Part shown: piece after piece, positions 25,381 to 32,432 of the stretch
How positions within the stretch are numbered: the first letter of the stretch is position 1
Layout of the letters: the number at the start of each line of letters is the position of its first letter
Source of the DNA: Sphingopyxis indica
GTDB taxonomy: Bacteria; Pseudomonadota; Alphaproteobacteria; Sphingomonadales; Sphingomonadaceae
DNA length: 64,000 nucleotides
Assembly (NCBI RefSeq): GCF_900188185.1
Contig: NZ_FZPA01000008.1
Span: forward strand, 62,001-126,000
Direction of reading: 5' to 3'
The notes under the pieces: model-generated
The model's input: only the letters and a program-made list of their open reading frames with translations
The model's database searches: none
What the model was told of the DNA's origin: nothing
Program-made: the position numbers and the translations under genes

Positions 25381-25808
25381 GAAGATCACTCCATTCTTCA
25401 AAACTGTCCGCCGGACACGAATCACATCGTTGCAGGCGGTCCGGCACCCTAAGCAGCAGTCGCTTCGCGGTCATCTTCCGTCGCGCATCATGCCGGTCAG
25501 CAGCATCAGGCTCCCACTCGTTGCGGCCGCAGGAAGTTCATCTCAGTCGATGTGAGTTTCCAGCCGAACGACGAGGCGGCAGCGGAGAGCCCTGGTCCCG
25601 TCCGGCAAACGAATACCTCCACCGCTCGGGTGAGGCGCTGATCCCTGTGGCCGAAATCCGGCCTCCCTCAATCAACCCGTAAAGGGTCCGCTACGCATGC
25701 GCGTGCGGCCGCTTGGGCAAGCCGGCGCGGTGATTGCGGCCAGACCCCGGCCGCCGGGGCACCTGTCGAGCGGGGATGGTCTCCGCTTGCCGGACGGGAG
25801 TTCGCGTG
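25381..25808. other. intergenic stretch upstream of HU
   Basis: These 428 bases show no convincing gene; frames in both directions have unnatural Arg/Ser-rich composition. The region should hold the HU promoter (leftward) and the promoter of the short gene at 25809 (rightward). No clear repeat or terminator was found. Confidence 0.35.
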
Positions 25809-25973
25809 ATGCCGCTTTCCACCGCCCAGTCGCTCGCCTGGAACCTCGCGAAGACACTGATGACGGTCATCGTCCTTATCAGGACCGACGACGGCTACGC
25901 GGTGATGCCCTGGGACGAGTTCGACGGCAATCCGGCGCAAGTGGTGCATGAATATGACCCATTCCCATCCTGA
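25809..25973 (+). CDS. small hypothetical protein
   Basis: The protein has 54 residues and the ATG lies at 25809. MPLSTAQSLAWNLAKTLMTVIVLIRTDDGYAVMPWDEFDGN contains one helix and two strands and then an acidic, aromatic end (VVHEYDPFPS). The strand-turn-strand VIVLIRTDDGYAVMPWDEF looks like a genuine small fold rather than noise. No family is recognised; short genes of this kind recur between DUF736 genes on related elements. Weak evidence of a ribosome site (GGGAG) about 8 bases upstream. Confidence 0.4.
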   Translation: MPLSTAQSLAWNLAKTLMTVIVLIRTDDGYAVMPWDEFDGNPAQVVHEYDPFPS

Positions 25974-26117
25974 TCGGTGGATCAACTCGGCTCCTGGTCG
26001 AAGACAGATTTCTGTTTTGGCCGACGCATCCATGCGATATTTCGATGAGCGCAACATAGCGCTGAGGAGGTGGTGGCGAGCGCGTCCGACGATTCACGTT
26101 TCGAAAGGACGCTCTTC

Positions 26118-26570
26118 ATGACCATTTTTCTCGTGCTCGGCTTATTCGCCGGCCTTTACCTCCTCTGGCTGCTCTTCCGTCTCGCCGTTTATGCGCTGCC
26201 GGTTGCCAGTGGTATCAGCCTCGCGTTCTGGATGCGCGATCACGACTATGGCTATCTCGCCGCCATTCTTGGCGGCTTTGCGGCAGGTGTCGCGGTGCTG
26301 GTCATCGGTCAGTTTCTCTTCACGGTCATCCGCTCGCCAATCGTCAGGCTGGCCATTGCGCTTCTGTTTGCCATCCCCGCCGGCATCGCCGGCTATCACG
26401 CCGTCCAGGGCGTGATCGGGCTCGCGATTGATCCGGGAATGATGCTCTCGACGCTGAGCTGGATCGGCGGCGGCATCATCGCGGTCACCGCATGGATCCG
26501 GCTCGCCAGCTTGGAGATTTCACAGCCGGCGCAGGGCGCCGCAGGCGCTCCCGCAACAACTGCGCGGTAA
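26118..26570 (+). CDS. small integral membrane protein
   Basis: The protein has 150 residues. The ATG at 26118 follows GAAAGGACGCTCTTC. Four hydrophobic segments are visible: FLVLGLFAGLYLLWLLF (~4-20), YLAAILGGFAAGVAVLVIG (~46-65), IVRLAIALLFAIPAGIAGYHA (~74-95) and MMLSTLSWIGGGIIAVTAWI (~107-127), with a short polar tail. There are no catalytic motifs or conserved charged pairs inside the membrane. It is presumably an inner-membrane protein of the mobile element. The family and role are not recognised. Confidence 0.55.
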   Translation: MTIFLVLGLFAGLYLLWLLFRLAVYALPVASGISLAFWMRDHDYGYLAAILGGFAAGVAVLVIGQFLFTVIRSPIVRLAIALLFAIPAGIAGYHAVQGVIGLAIDPGMMLSTLSWIGGGIIAVTAWIRLASLEISQPAQGAAGAPATTAR

Positions 26571-27159
26571 CGATTCGGATATCCGCCGCCCGACCAAAGC
26601 CGGGTTTGCTCCCTGCCTGGCTGTTTCCGTGCGGAGCCGGTTTCGGACCAGATCATGCCTCCCGGCTGCTATGGCGCTGATGGGAAGGAAGCCGATCGCC
26701 GGTTTGCGCTGACGAGCGATCGACAAACTGACGTCTTCCCGGCACTTGGAACCGACATGCCGACCCGAGACCGGTGGCGGGCACCCATGCGATGCCTTGC
26801 GCGATATTGAAAGTGCCAGGCCAGAGCCGAGGTGATCCTCCAGTACCCGTTCACCCGAATCCTTGATGTCCGGGTCTTGGCCAATGCCGTTCCTCTGGAT
26901 CCCGCGCCGCGCCATGCACGGCCTCGTGTCGATGCGTTCGTTGCCGTCAGGCCGCTGACGCTCGCCCGTCTGGCCGCAACGGCTCTGCCCAGACTTTCTT
27001 CCCCCGGCGTGCCGCCGTTCCCCGCGGACCAAGAAAGTCTGGTCCGAGCCGTCCTCCGCTTCGCTGCGGGCCTTCGGCTGCGGCGCCGTTTGCCTGCCGG
27101 CTCGTCCAGCGCATCGAGGCCGTGATTGGCGCGGACCCGAAGTGAAAGGAACACACATC
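26571..27159. other. long leader region of the second DUF736 gene
   Basis: No gene can be supported in these 589 bases. The notable feature is the large inverted repeat at 26989-27042, listed separately. GAAAGGA at 27144-27150 is the ribosome site for the ATG at 27160. Confidence 0.4.
26989..27042. repeat. 12-bp perfect inverted repeat with 30-base loop
   Basis: CCAGACTTTCTT (26989-27000) and AAGAAAGTCTGG (27031-27042) are perfect complements around a GC-rich loop of 30 bases. There is no T-run. In DNA it could be a protein-binding or cruciform site; in RNA it would form a stable stem in the leader of the DUF736 gene 120 bases downstream. Confidence 0.5.
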
Positions 27160-27477
27160 ATGGCAAAGATCGGCAGCTTCAAGAAGGTTTCGGGTGAACT
27201 CCGGGGCCAGATCGTCACTCTCTCGGTTCAGGCCAAATCGGTTCGCATCGTCACGGACGAACAGGCCAGCGGCAATGCGCCCAGCCACCGGGTCTATGTC
27301 GGCGATACGGAGGTCGGTGCGGCCTGGAGCAAGCGGACCAGCGATGACCGCCCCTATCTCTCGGTCAAGCTCGACGATCCCAGCTTCGTCGCTCCCATCT
27401 TCGCGCAGCTCTTCGCAGGCGAGGATGGCGAATATGACCTGGTCTGGAACCGGCCCGCCCGCCGCGAGCGCGACTGA
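27160..27477 (+). CDS. DUF736 family protein (second of three)
   Basis: The protein has 105 residues from the ATG at 27160. It reads MAKIGSFKKVSGELRGQIVTLSVQAKSV, then HRVYVGDTEVGAAWSKRTSDDRPYLSVKLDDPSFVAPIFAQLF and EYDLVWNR, which is the DUF736 pattern of strand-rich N-terminus, G-x-A-W motif and terminal LVWNR. It is more divergent from the 24689 copy than a recent duplicate would be. It immediately precedes the broken DUF6499/DUF2285 regulator, an order I recall from many related conjugative elements. Confidence 0.85.
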   Translation: MAKIGSFKKVSGELRGQIVTLSVQAKSVRIVTDEQASGNAPSHRVYVGDTEVGAAWSKRTSDDRPYLSVKLDDPSFVAPIFAQLFAGEDGEYDLVWNRPARRERD

Positions 27478-27611
27478 TGCCCGGAATGATCCGCTGGCTT
27501 TCTGTGAGCCGGCGGACATCCCCATTTATGGGGATCCGCTTCCCCAGTTGTTGGAATGGCCCGCAAAAACGTCAAGCGACAGCCTGCGCTCCTGCTTTCG
27601 GGGGAGCGCGC

Positions 27612-28383
27612 ATGTCCGGCAAACAAGCAAGCAATGGCGATCGACGCCTTCTCGACAAGCCCGGATTTGCACAGGAGTTTCTCCGGCGCAATCCCCGCTA
27701 TCGGTGCGACTATCAAAACGTCATGTGTTCGAGGAGAGACTCCAGCGAGGAGCAGGAGGTGATGGCCCAGCGCTGGGGATTGTGCTTTCCCCTGTGCACC
27801 TGGCTCGTTCGCTACTGACGAACCAGCGCTCTGGCAGGCGTCGCTCGCGCCGACAACAGTCATCCTCGATACGGCGCCCGCAGGCTTTGCCGAAGCCGCT
27901 CGGTTCGACCTCGACGCCTGGCCGATCATCCTTGCCGACCGCATGCTCTCCACCGGCCGTCATCTGGTCCTGGGCGACATCGACGGGCCGCATCGGCTTT
28001 GGATCCGCGATCCGCTCAAAGGCAGCGCGCTTGCCTATGTGATCGTGCGCGACGAGGCGATCGATCTGCGTCAGGCCGCAGTGCAACGGCTCGATCGGCG
28101 TCTGGCGGGCGCCCCGCCCATGCGCCTGCCGCCCGGCTTCGCGCCGACGCCGTTCCAGCAGCGCCGCCTTAACATGCTTCTCGACATTCTCGATGCCGTT
28201 CTCGGCCGCGAGCGAACAGGCATCACGACCCACGAGATCGCCCGCTGCCATGTCTATCCGGCGATGAGCATCGGCCGCGGCAATGAATGGAAATCTTCCG
28301 CCGAGCGCCGCCGCACCCAGCGCCTGATCGACGAGGCGCTCGCCCTCATGAACGGGGGATACCGCGCCTTGCTGCGTGGCTGA
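27612..28383 (+). pseudogene. DUF6499/DUF2285 regulator split by a frameshift
   Basis: The first frame (27612-27818) encodes MSGKQASNGDRRLLDKPG, FAQEFLRRNPRYRCDYQ and AQRWGLCFP, the DUF6499 N-terminal region, then stops after a short junk tail. The second frame supplies the rest: DEPALWQASLAPTTVIL, FDLDAWPIILADRMLSTGRHLVLGD, and the DUF2285 C-terminus (FQQRRLNMLLDILDAVLG...GGYRALLRG). The frames meet at CCCC, 27789-27792; removing one C would give one continuous ~256-residue protein reading RWGLCFPCAPGSFATDE. So the gene is broken, or the base is a sequencing error. The C-terminal part has its own internal ATG at 27943. The family is thought to regulate or support element maintenance. Confidence 0.75.
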
Positions 28384-28510
28384 TCCGCCCGGTGCGACAA
28401 AAATGCACGGGCCAAAATAGCCGCTCCATCCCGACGCCAGTGCTCCGCCAATTTCCTCCAGTCCGGTCGATCACCGCCGTGTGTGATCCCGGCTTCGATG
28501 GAGGAACATC

Positions 28511-28771
28511 ATGGAGCAAGCAGCACCGCGCTCGCCGCAATTTCTGAAGACACCCGATGCCGCAGCGCGGCTCGGTCTTTCCCCGCGCACCCTCGAAAAG
28601 CATCGCTGCTACGGGACCGGCCCCAATTTCCACAAGCTGGGCGGCCGCGTCGTCTATTCGATCGACGCGCTCGACGCCTGGGCGGAACTTGGCCGACGGC
28701 GCTCGACCTCCGATCCGGGCACCGGGGTCTGCCTTCCCGCCAAGCGGTTCGACGTGCAGCCGGAGCGCTGA
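28511..28771 (+). CDS. excisionase/AlpA-like helix-turn-helix protein
   Basis: The protein has 86 residues. FLKTPDAAARLGLSPRTLEKHRCYGTGPNFHKLGGRVVYSIDALDAWAELGRR is a MerR-superfamily winged helix of the excisionase (HTH_17) type: helix-turn-helix, a wing with GGRVVY, and the closing DxLDAW helix. The tail is short and basic. In alphaproteobacterial elements this gene regularly sits directly upstream of repA, and here only 4 bases separate it from the repA GTG, so it probably regulates replication rather than excision. GAGGAACATC upstream of the ATG is a fair ribosome site. Confidence 0.8.
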   Translation: MEQAAPRSPQFLKTPDAAARLGLSPRTLEKHRCYGTGPNFHKLGGRVVYSIDALDAWAELGRRRSTSDPGTGVCLPAKRFDVQPER

Positions 28772-28775
28772 GGCC

Positions 28776-29660
28776 GTGCCGCGCCGCCCATCATCCTCTG
28801 CCGTGACGCGGATCGAGCGCACGCAGCTCGACCTGTTCCGCTCGGTGCCGGCCAATCCGGCGCCGCGCGACGCGCAGGATCTCATGTCCTGGCCCTTCTT
28901 CAGCCTTGCCAAATCGCGGCGGATCGCACCGATCGATTTCCGCATGGGCGAGACGCGGATCTCGGTCGAAGCCGTGCCCGAACATGGCATGGCGACCATC
29001 TGGGACGCCGACATCCTGATCTGGGCGGCGAGCCAACTCGTCGAGGCACGCGATGCCGGACGGCCGACCTCGCGGCTCATGGCGACGACCCCGCATGAGA
29101 TACTGACCTATATCCGGCGCGGGACGGGCCGTGACAATTATGACCGCCTCAAAGCCGCGCTCGACCGGCTGCAATCGACGACCGTCGCCACATCCATCCG
29201 CCAGCAGCACCAGCGCCGCCGCCATCGTTTCTCCTGGATCAACGAGTGGCAGGAACGGCTCGACGCGCAGGGCAGGCCGCTCGGGATCGAGCTGATCCTG
29301 CCCGACTGGTTCTATGCGGGCGTGCTCGATCGCGCGTTGGTGCTGACGATCGACCGGGCTTATTTCGACCTGACCGGCGGTCTTGAACGCTGGCTCTACC
29401 GCATCGTGCGCAAGCATGGCGGCCGCCAGGCGGCGGGCTGGAGCTTCGACTTCAAGCATCTGCACATGAAGTCGGGCGCGCTCTCGCCATTGAAGCGCTT
29501 CGCTTTCGAGCTGCGCGCGATCGTGCGGCGTCAGCCGCTGCCCGGCTACACGCTCAGGATCGAGCATGCCTTGGGCAAGGAGCGTCTCAATTTCGCGCCC
29601 GTTCCGGTCGATCCGCTCGACGCCGCCATGCGCCGGCTCAAGCTCCCGGTCTGTGGATAA
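28776..29660 (+). CDS. repA: replication initiator protein A
   Basis: The protein has 294 residues; GTG at 28776, 4 bases after the preceding stop. Characteristic RPA-family (PF10134-like) features are RTQLDLFRSVP, DLMSWPFFSLAKSRR, IWDADILIWAASQLVEA, TPHEILTYIRRGTGRDNYDRLKAALDRLQSTTV and WINEWQERLD, followed by LPDWFYAGVLDRALVLTIDRAYFDLTGGLERWLYRIVRKH. These proteins contain winged helices that bind iterons and start plasmid replication. Three 20-bp direct repeats begin 10 bases after the stop codon, fitting an origin. The gene appears intact. Confidence 0.9.
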   Translation: MPRRPSSSAVTRIERTQLDLFRSVPANPAPRDAQDLMSWPFFSLAKSRRIAPIDFRMGETRISVEAVPEHGMATIWDADILIWAASQLVEARDAGRPTSRLMATTPHEILTYIRRGTGRDNYDRLKAALDRLQSTTVATSIRQQHQRRRHRFSWINEWQERLDAQGRPLGIELILPDWFYAGVLDRALVLTIDRAYFDLTGGLERWLYRIVRKHGGRQAAGWSFDFKHLHMKSGALSPLKRFAFELRAIVRRQPLPGYTLRIEHALGKERLNFAPVPVDPLDAAMRRLKLPVCG

Positions 29661-29669
29661 GGCCCGTGC

Positions 29670-29736
29670 GAGTCGTCCTATCAGGAACCGCCGGAGTCGT
29701 CCTATCGGGAACCCGAGAGTCGTCCTATCGGGAACC
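29670..29736. repeat. three 20-bp iterons, candidate replication origin
   Basis: GAGTCGTCCTATCRGGAACC occurs at 29670-29689 (with A at the variable base), 29694-29713 and 29717-29736. The spacing is 24 and 23 bases, about two helical turns, so all copies face the same side. The position just after repA and before AT-rich DNA is typical of an iteron-controlled origin. Confidence 0.8.
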
Positions 29737-29753
29737 GCGGAGCTTCGGAAACC

Positions 29754-29821
29754 CGCAGAAATCTGCGAAAAATCGGCGCCCCTCTAACCATCCTAATAGA
29801 GAAGAATATTTCATATTCTTC
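29754..29821. other. palindromes and AT-rich segment next to the iterons
   Basis: CGCAGA-aa-TCTGCG (29754-29767) is a perfect 6-bp palindrome followed by AAAAAT. About 35 bases later GAAGAATAT (29801-29809), TTC, ATATTCTTC (29813-29821) forms a 9-bp AT-rich inverted repeat. In this GC-rich DNA such a segment could serve as the unwinding element of the origin. Confidence 0.55.
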
Positions 29822-29946
29822 CTAACCCGGCGCGGGGCTGTGGATTTCGCGCCGCGCGCGCTGCGTGCGCCGACGCCCGCGTTGCCGCCACGTTGCCCCT
29901 CGGCGGCGGGCGGGCTGCACTTCATGCCCATTCCCGGAGAAGCCCC

Positions 29947-30465
29947 ATGACCCACCCGCCTGCCCATGGGCACGTCCCCTCGCGCGCTGCAGATCGGCTA
30001 CGCAAGGACTGCACCGAGATCGAATTGATCTGGATCGAGAAGCGGCTCGAGCACTGGATCCGTTTCGGTCGGATCGCGTCGGAGCGCATCGTCAGCCGCA
30101 AGACGCGCATCGTCTCCTTTCGGCCCGATGCCATCGTTGCGTTTGTGCGCTGGTCGGCCAATGACTTCGGCACTGTCCATTCGCGCATCGACATCTTGCG
30201 CGCGGTTCGTCCCGGCGAGTCCTATACGACCGCACCTTTCGTGCGGCCGGGCGGCGAGTTGCTGCTCTCGATCCAGGGTTGGCCGAAGGTCCGCAAGGTG
30301 CTCGAGACCATCGACAGCATCGAGGCCGAAGGCCTCGATGCCTGCGACGTCGCGCCCGAGCATTGGCGGCATGCCCATAACCGGCTGAGCGCCGGTGAAC
30401 CCGCGCGCGCCTATACGGCGGAGCGCCATCAGGCATGGCTCAAACGCAAGGCGCTCGGTCAATGA
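29947..30465 (+). CDS. DUF2840 family protein
   Basis: The protein has 172 residues from the ATG at 29947. The core, TEIELIWIEKRLEHWIRFGR, VSFRPDAIVAFVRWSANDFGTVHSRIDILRAV and GGELLLSIQGWPKVRKVLETIDSIEA, matches the DUF2840 family, a cytosolic protein that in Alphaproteobacteria precedes traF in conjugation operons. The tail (ARAYTAERHQAWLKRKALG) is basic. The ATG of traF overlaps its stop codon (ATGA). The function is unknown; the fixed gene order suggests a role in transfer or its control. Confidence 0.8.
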   Translation: MTHPPAHGHVPSRAADRLRKDCTEIELIWIEKRLEHWIRFGRIASERIVSRKTRIVSFRPDAIVAFVRWSANDFGTVHSRIDILRAVRPGESYTTAPFVRPGGELLLSIQGWPKVRKVLETIDSIEAEGLDACDVAPEHWRHAHNRLSAGEPARAYTAERHQAWLKRKALGQ

Positions 30466-31061
30466 GCCGCCGTCCGCTCTCTCGCTTCGTACCGCACATC
30501 GCCGGCGCCGTAATTGGTGTCACGTTGGTCGCGGCGGTTCTGCCGCTGCCCAAGCTGCTGCTCTGGAACGCCAGCGCCAGTGCGCCCATCGGCCTTTACC
30601 GCATCAATCCGTTTGCCCGGCCGGCGGTCGGCGACATGGTCGCCGTCGCGCCGCCACCCGCGCTCGCCCGGTTCATGGCCGAGCGCCATTATCTGCCCGT
30701 CGGCGTGCCGCTGCTCAAGCATGTCGCCGCGCATCCGGGCGCGCTGATCTGCCGCCGCGGTGCGACGGTAACGATCGACGGGCGCACCGTCGCGGTCGCG
30801 CGCGCGTCCGACAGCCATGGCCGACCGTTGCCGGTCTGGCGCGGCTGCCGCGTCCTCAGGACCGACGAACTGTTCCTGCTCAACGCTGCGCCCGACAGCC
30901 TCGACGGCCGCTATTTCGGACCCGTTCCGGCCTCCGGCCTGATCGGCCGTGCGATGCCCATCCTCACGCGCGACACGTCGCATGCGCCGCTGCGCTGGCG
31001 CTCCGGCTGCGCGCAGGGTGCCCCTCTCACCAGCAAAGAAGGAAACGTCTCATGCAAATAG
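30462..31061 (+). CDS. traF: conjugative transfer signal peptidase TraF
   Basis: The protein has 199 residues. It has one N-terminal membrane helix (HIAGAVIGVTLVAAVLPLPKLL). The S26 signal peptidase motif SASAPIGLYRI carries the catalytic Ser, and VGVPLLKHVAAHPGA carries the general-base Lys; SLDGRYFGPVPASGLIGRA is the conserved C-terminal box. TraF of RP4 matures and cyclises the TrbC pilin, so this enzyme should process the TrbC encoded at 47363. It overlaps DUF2840 by 4 bases and the third DUF736 gene by 10 bases. Confidence 0.88.
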   Translation: MSRRPLSRFVPHIAGAVIGVTLVAAVLPLPKLLLWNASASAPIGLYRINPFARPAVGDMVAVAPPPALARFMAERHYLPVGVPLLKHVAAHPGALICRRGATVTIDGRTVAVARASDSHGRPLPVWRGCRVLRTDELFLLNAAPDSLDGRYFGPVPASGLIGRAMPILTRDTSHAPLRWRSGCAQGAPLTSKEGNVSCK

Positions 31062-31396
31062 GTTGTTTCAAAGAGGACGGTGACGGGTTCGCCGGCCGCC
31101 TGCGCACGCTCACGCTCGATGTGGCGCTGCGGCTCGTGCCGACCGGCTTTACCGGGCACGACCGCGCGCCGGACTGGCGCGTCCATCTCGCCGACAATGG
31201 CGCGCCCGAAACCATCGGTCCCGAGGTCGGATCGGGCTGGAACCACGACGGCAAGACCGGCGCGTTCGTCACGCTCCAGCTCGATTGTCCGGGCTTCGCC
31301 CGCCCGATCCGCGCCAATCTGCTGCGCTCCAATCGCGGCGATGACGGCCATGTCCTGCTCTGGTCGCCGCGCCTGCGGCGTCCGAAAGCGGAGTGA
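31052..31396 (+). CDS. DUF736 family protein (third of three)
   Basis: The protein has 114 residues. The ATG at 31052 overlaps the end of traF. It reads MQIGCFKEDGDGFAGRLRTLTLDVALRLV, then DWRVHLADNG, VGSGWNHDGKTGAFVTLQLDCPGFARPIRANL and HVLLWSPR, which is again the DUF736 layout. The glycine-tryptophan motif (GSGWNH) and terminal LLWSP are shared with the two other copies, but the overall identity looks modest. Tight packing between traF and the transglycosylase gene suggests a direct link with the transfer apparatus. Confidence 0.82.
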   Translation: MQIGCFKEDGDGFAGRLRTLTLDVALRLVPTGFTGHDRAPDWRVHLADNGAPETIGPEVGSGWNHDGKTGAFVTLQLDCPGFARPIRANLLRSNRGDDGHVLLWSPRLRRPKAE

Positions 31397-31399
31397 GCC

Positions 31400-32188
31400 G
31401 TGCGCATCCGCTTTGCGTCGCGCTGCCGGTCCTGCGCCGTTCGCCTCGCTGGCGCATCGGCCTTGACCGGCATACTCGTCTCCCTCTTTCCGGCCACGCC
31501 TGCGCTGGCCACCGCGCCTGCTGCTGTCGCGAGAGCGCATCCCTATGCCGCCCATGTTGTCGAAGCCGCACAGCGTTTCGGCATTCCCGAGGCGTGGATC
31601 TGGGCGGTGATGCGCGCCGAGAGCAACGGCGATCCGGCAGCGATCTCCCGCGCCGGCGCCATGGGCCTCATGCAGATCATGCCCGGCACCTGGGCGGGGC
31701 TCACCGCGCGCTATGGCCTCGGCGACAATCCGTGGGATGTGTGCGCCAACATTCACGCTGGCGCGGCTTACCTGCGCGAGATGGTCGATCGGTATCGCGA
31801 CCTCTCTACCGCGCTTGCCGCCTATAATGCGGGGCCGGGCCGCGTTGACGACTGGCGCCAGCGCGGCCGCCCGCTGCCTGCCGAAACGATCGCTTATGTC
31901 GCGAAGCTCGCGCCAGCCCTCGGCACCTCCGGCATTGCTTCGCCCGCCGTCGTGCCTGCAGTTCCACGCGCGCCGGCTGCGCCATCCTGGCGCGACGCGG
32001 GGCTGTTCGTGCTGCGCGGCGACGGGGCGTTGGGCGGCAGCGAAACCGCGACCGATCCCGGACCCGTCGCGCAGCCGGACGACATCGCGTCTGCGCCTGT
32101 CCCGTCGCCTTCCGGCCTCCCGCCGCGGCATTCATCGCCCGGTTTGCACGGCCTCTTCGTCCCGCTTTCCGGCCGGAGCGAACAATGA
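31400..32188 (+). CDS. lytic transglycosylase (VirB1-type)
   Basis: The protein has 262 residues from a GTG at 31400, 3 bases after the preceding stop. The signal peptide (LAGASALTGILVSLFPATPALA) is followed by an SLT fold at ~50-165: FGIPEAWIWAVMRAESNGDPAAIS with the catalytic Glu, AGAMGLMQIMPGTW, NPWDVCANIHAGAAYL and TALAAYNAGPGRV. The C-terminal ~90 residues are proline/alanine-rich. The enzyme would open peptidoglycan so the mating channel can assemble. Its TGA overlaps a short unlikely frame; the relaxase gene follows after ~245 bases. Confidence 0.88.
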   Translation: MRIRFASRCRSCAVRLAGASALTGILVSLFPATPALATAPAAVARAHPYAAHVVEAAQRFGIPEAWIWAVMRAESNGDPAAISRAGAMGLMQIMPGTWAGLTARYGLGDNPWDVCANIHAGAAYLREMVDRYRDLSTALAAYNAGPGRVDDWRQRGRPLPAETIAYVAKLAPALGTSGIASPAVVPAVPRAPAAPSWRDAGLFVLRGDGALGGSETATDPGPVAQPDDIASAPVPSPSGLPPRHSSPGLHGLFVPLSGRSEQ

Positions 32189-32295
32189 GCGATCATGGCG
32201 TTCGCTGGTGGTGTCAGGGGTGGGATTTACTGCGTCGGAGAAGAAGGCAACGCACGGGAATCGAAAGGGAAAGTCGATGGCGAGATAAAAGGCGC

Positions 32296-32392
32296 GCCAC
32301 CTGTGGGGCGTCATGTCGTTGTAAGTCGGGGAGATTTTCAGGTGGCACCCTGATCGGCCGGGTGGCGCGATTTTCTGAATATGGCGCGATTT
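32296..32392. other. candidate oriT region upstream of the relaxase gene
   Basis: GCCACCTG (32296-32303) and CAGGTGGC (32339-32346) form an 8-bp inverted repeat, and TGGCGCGATTT is repeated directly at 32363-32373 and 32382-32392. The region is non-coding, lies directly before rlxS and between transfer genes, and combines an inverted repeat with direct repeats, the usual makeup of a transfer origin. No known nic consensus was recognised. Confidence 0.4.
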
Positions 32393-32432
32393 CAATATGT
32401 CGGCGGGTGGCAGCGCCAATTTCGGGGCTGAC

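Noticed and set aside
27943-28383. The DUF2285 part treated as an independent intact gene
   Set aside because: Clear family-like sequence continues in frame about 40 codons upstream of the ATG to the frameshift point and joins the other half there, so a broken longer gene explains the data better.
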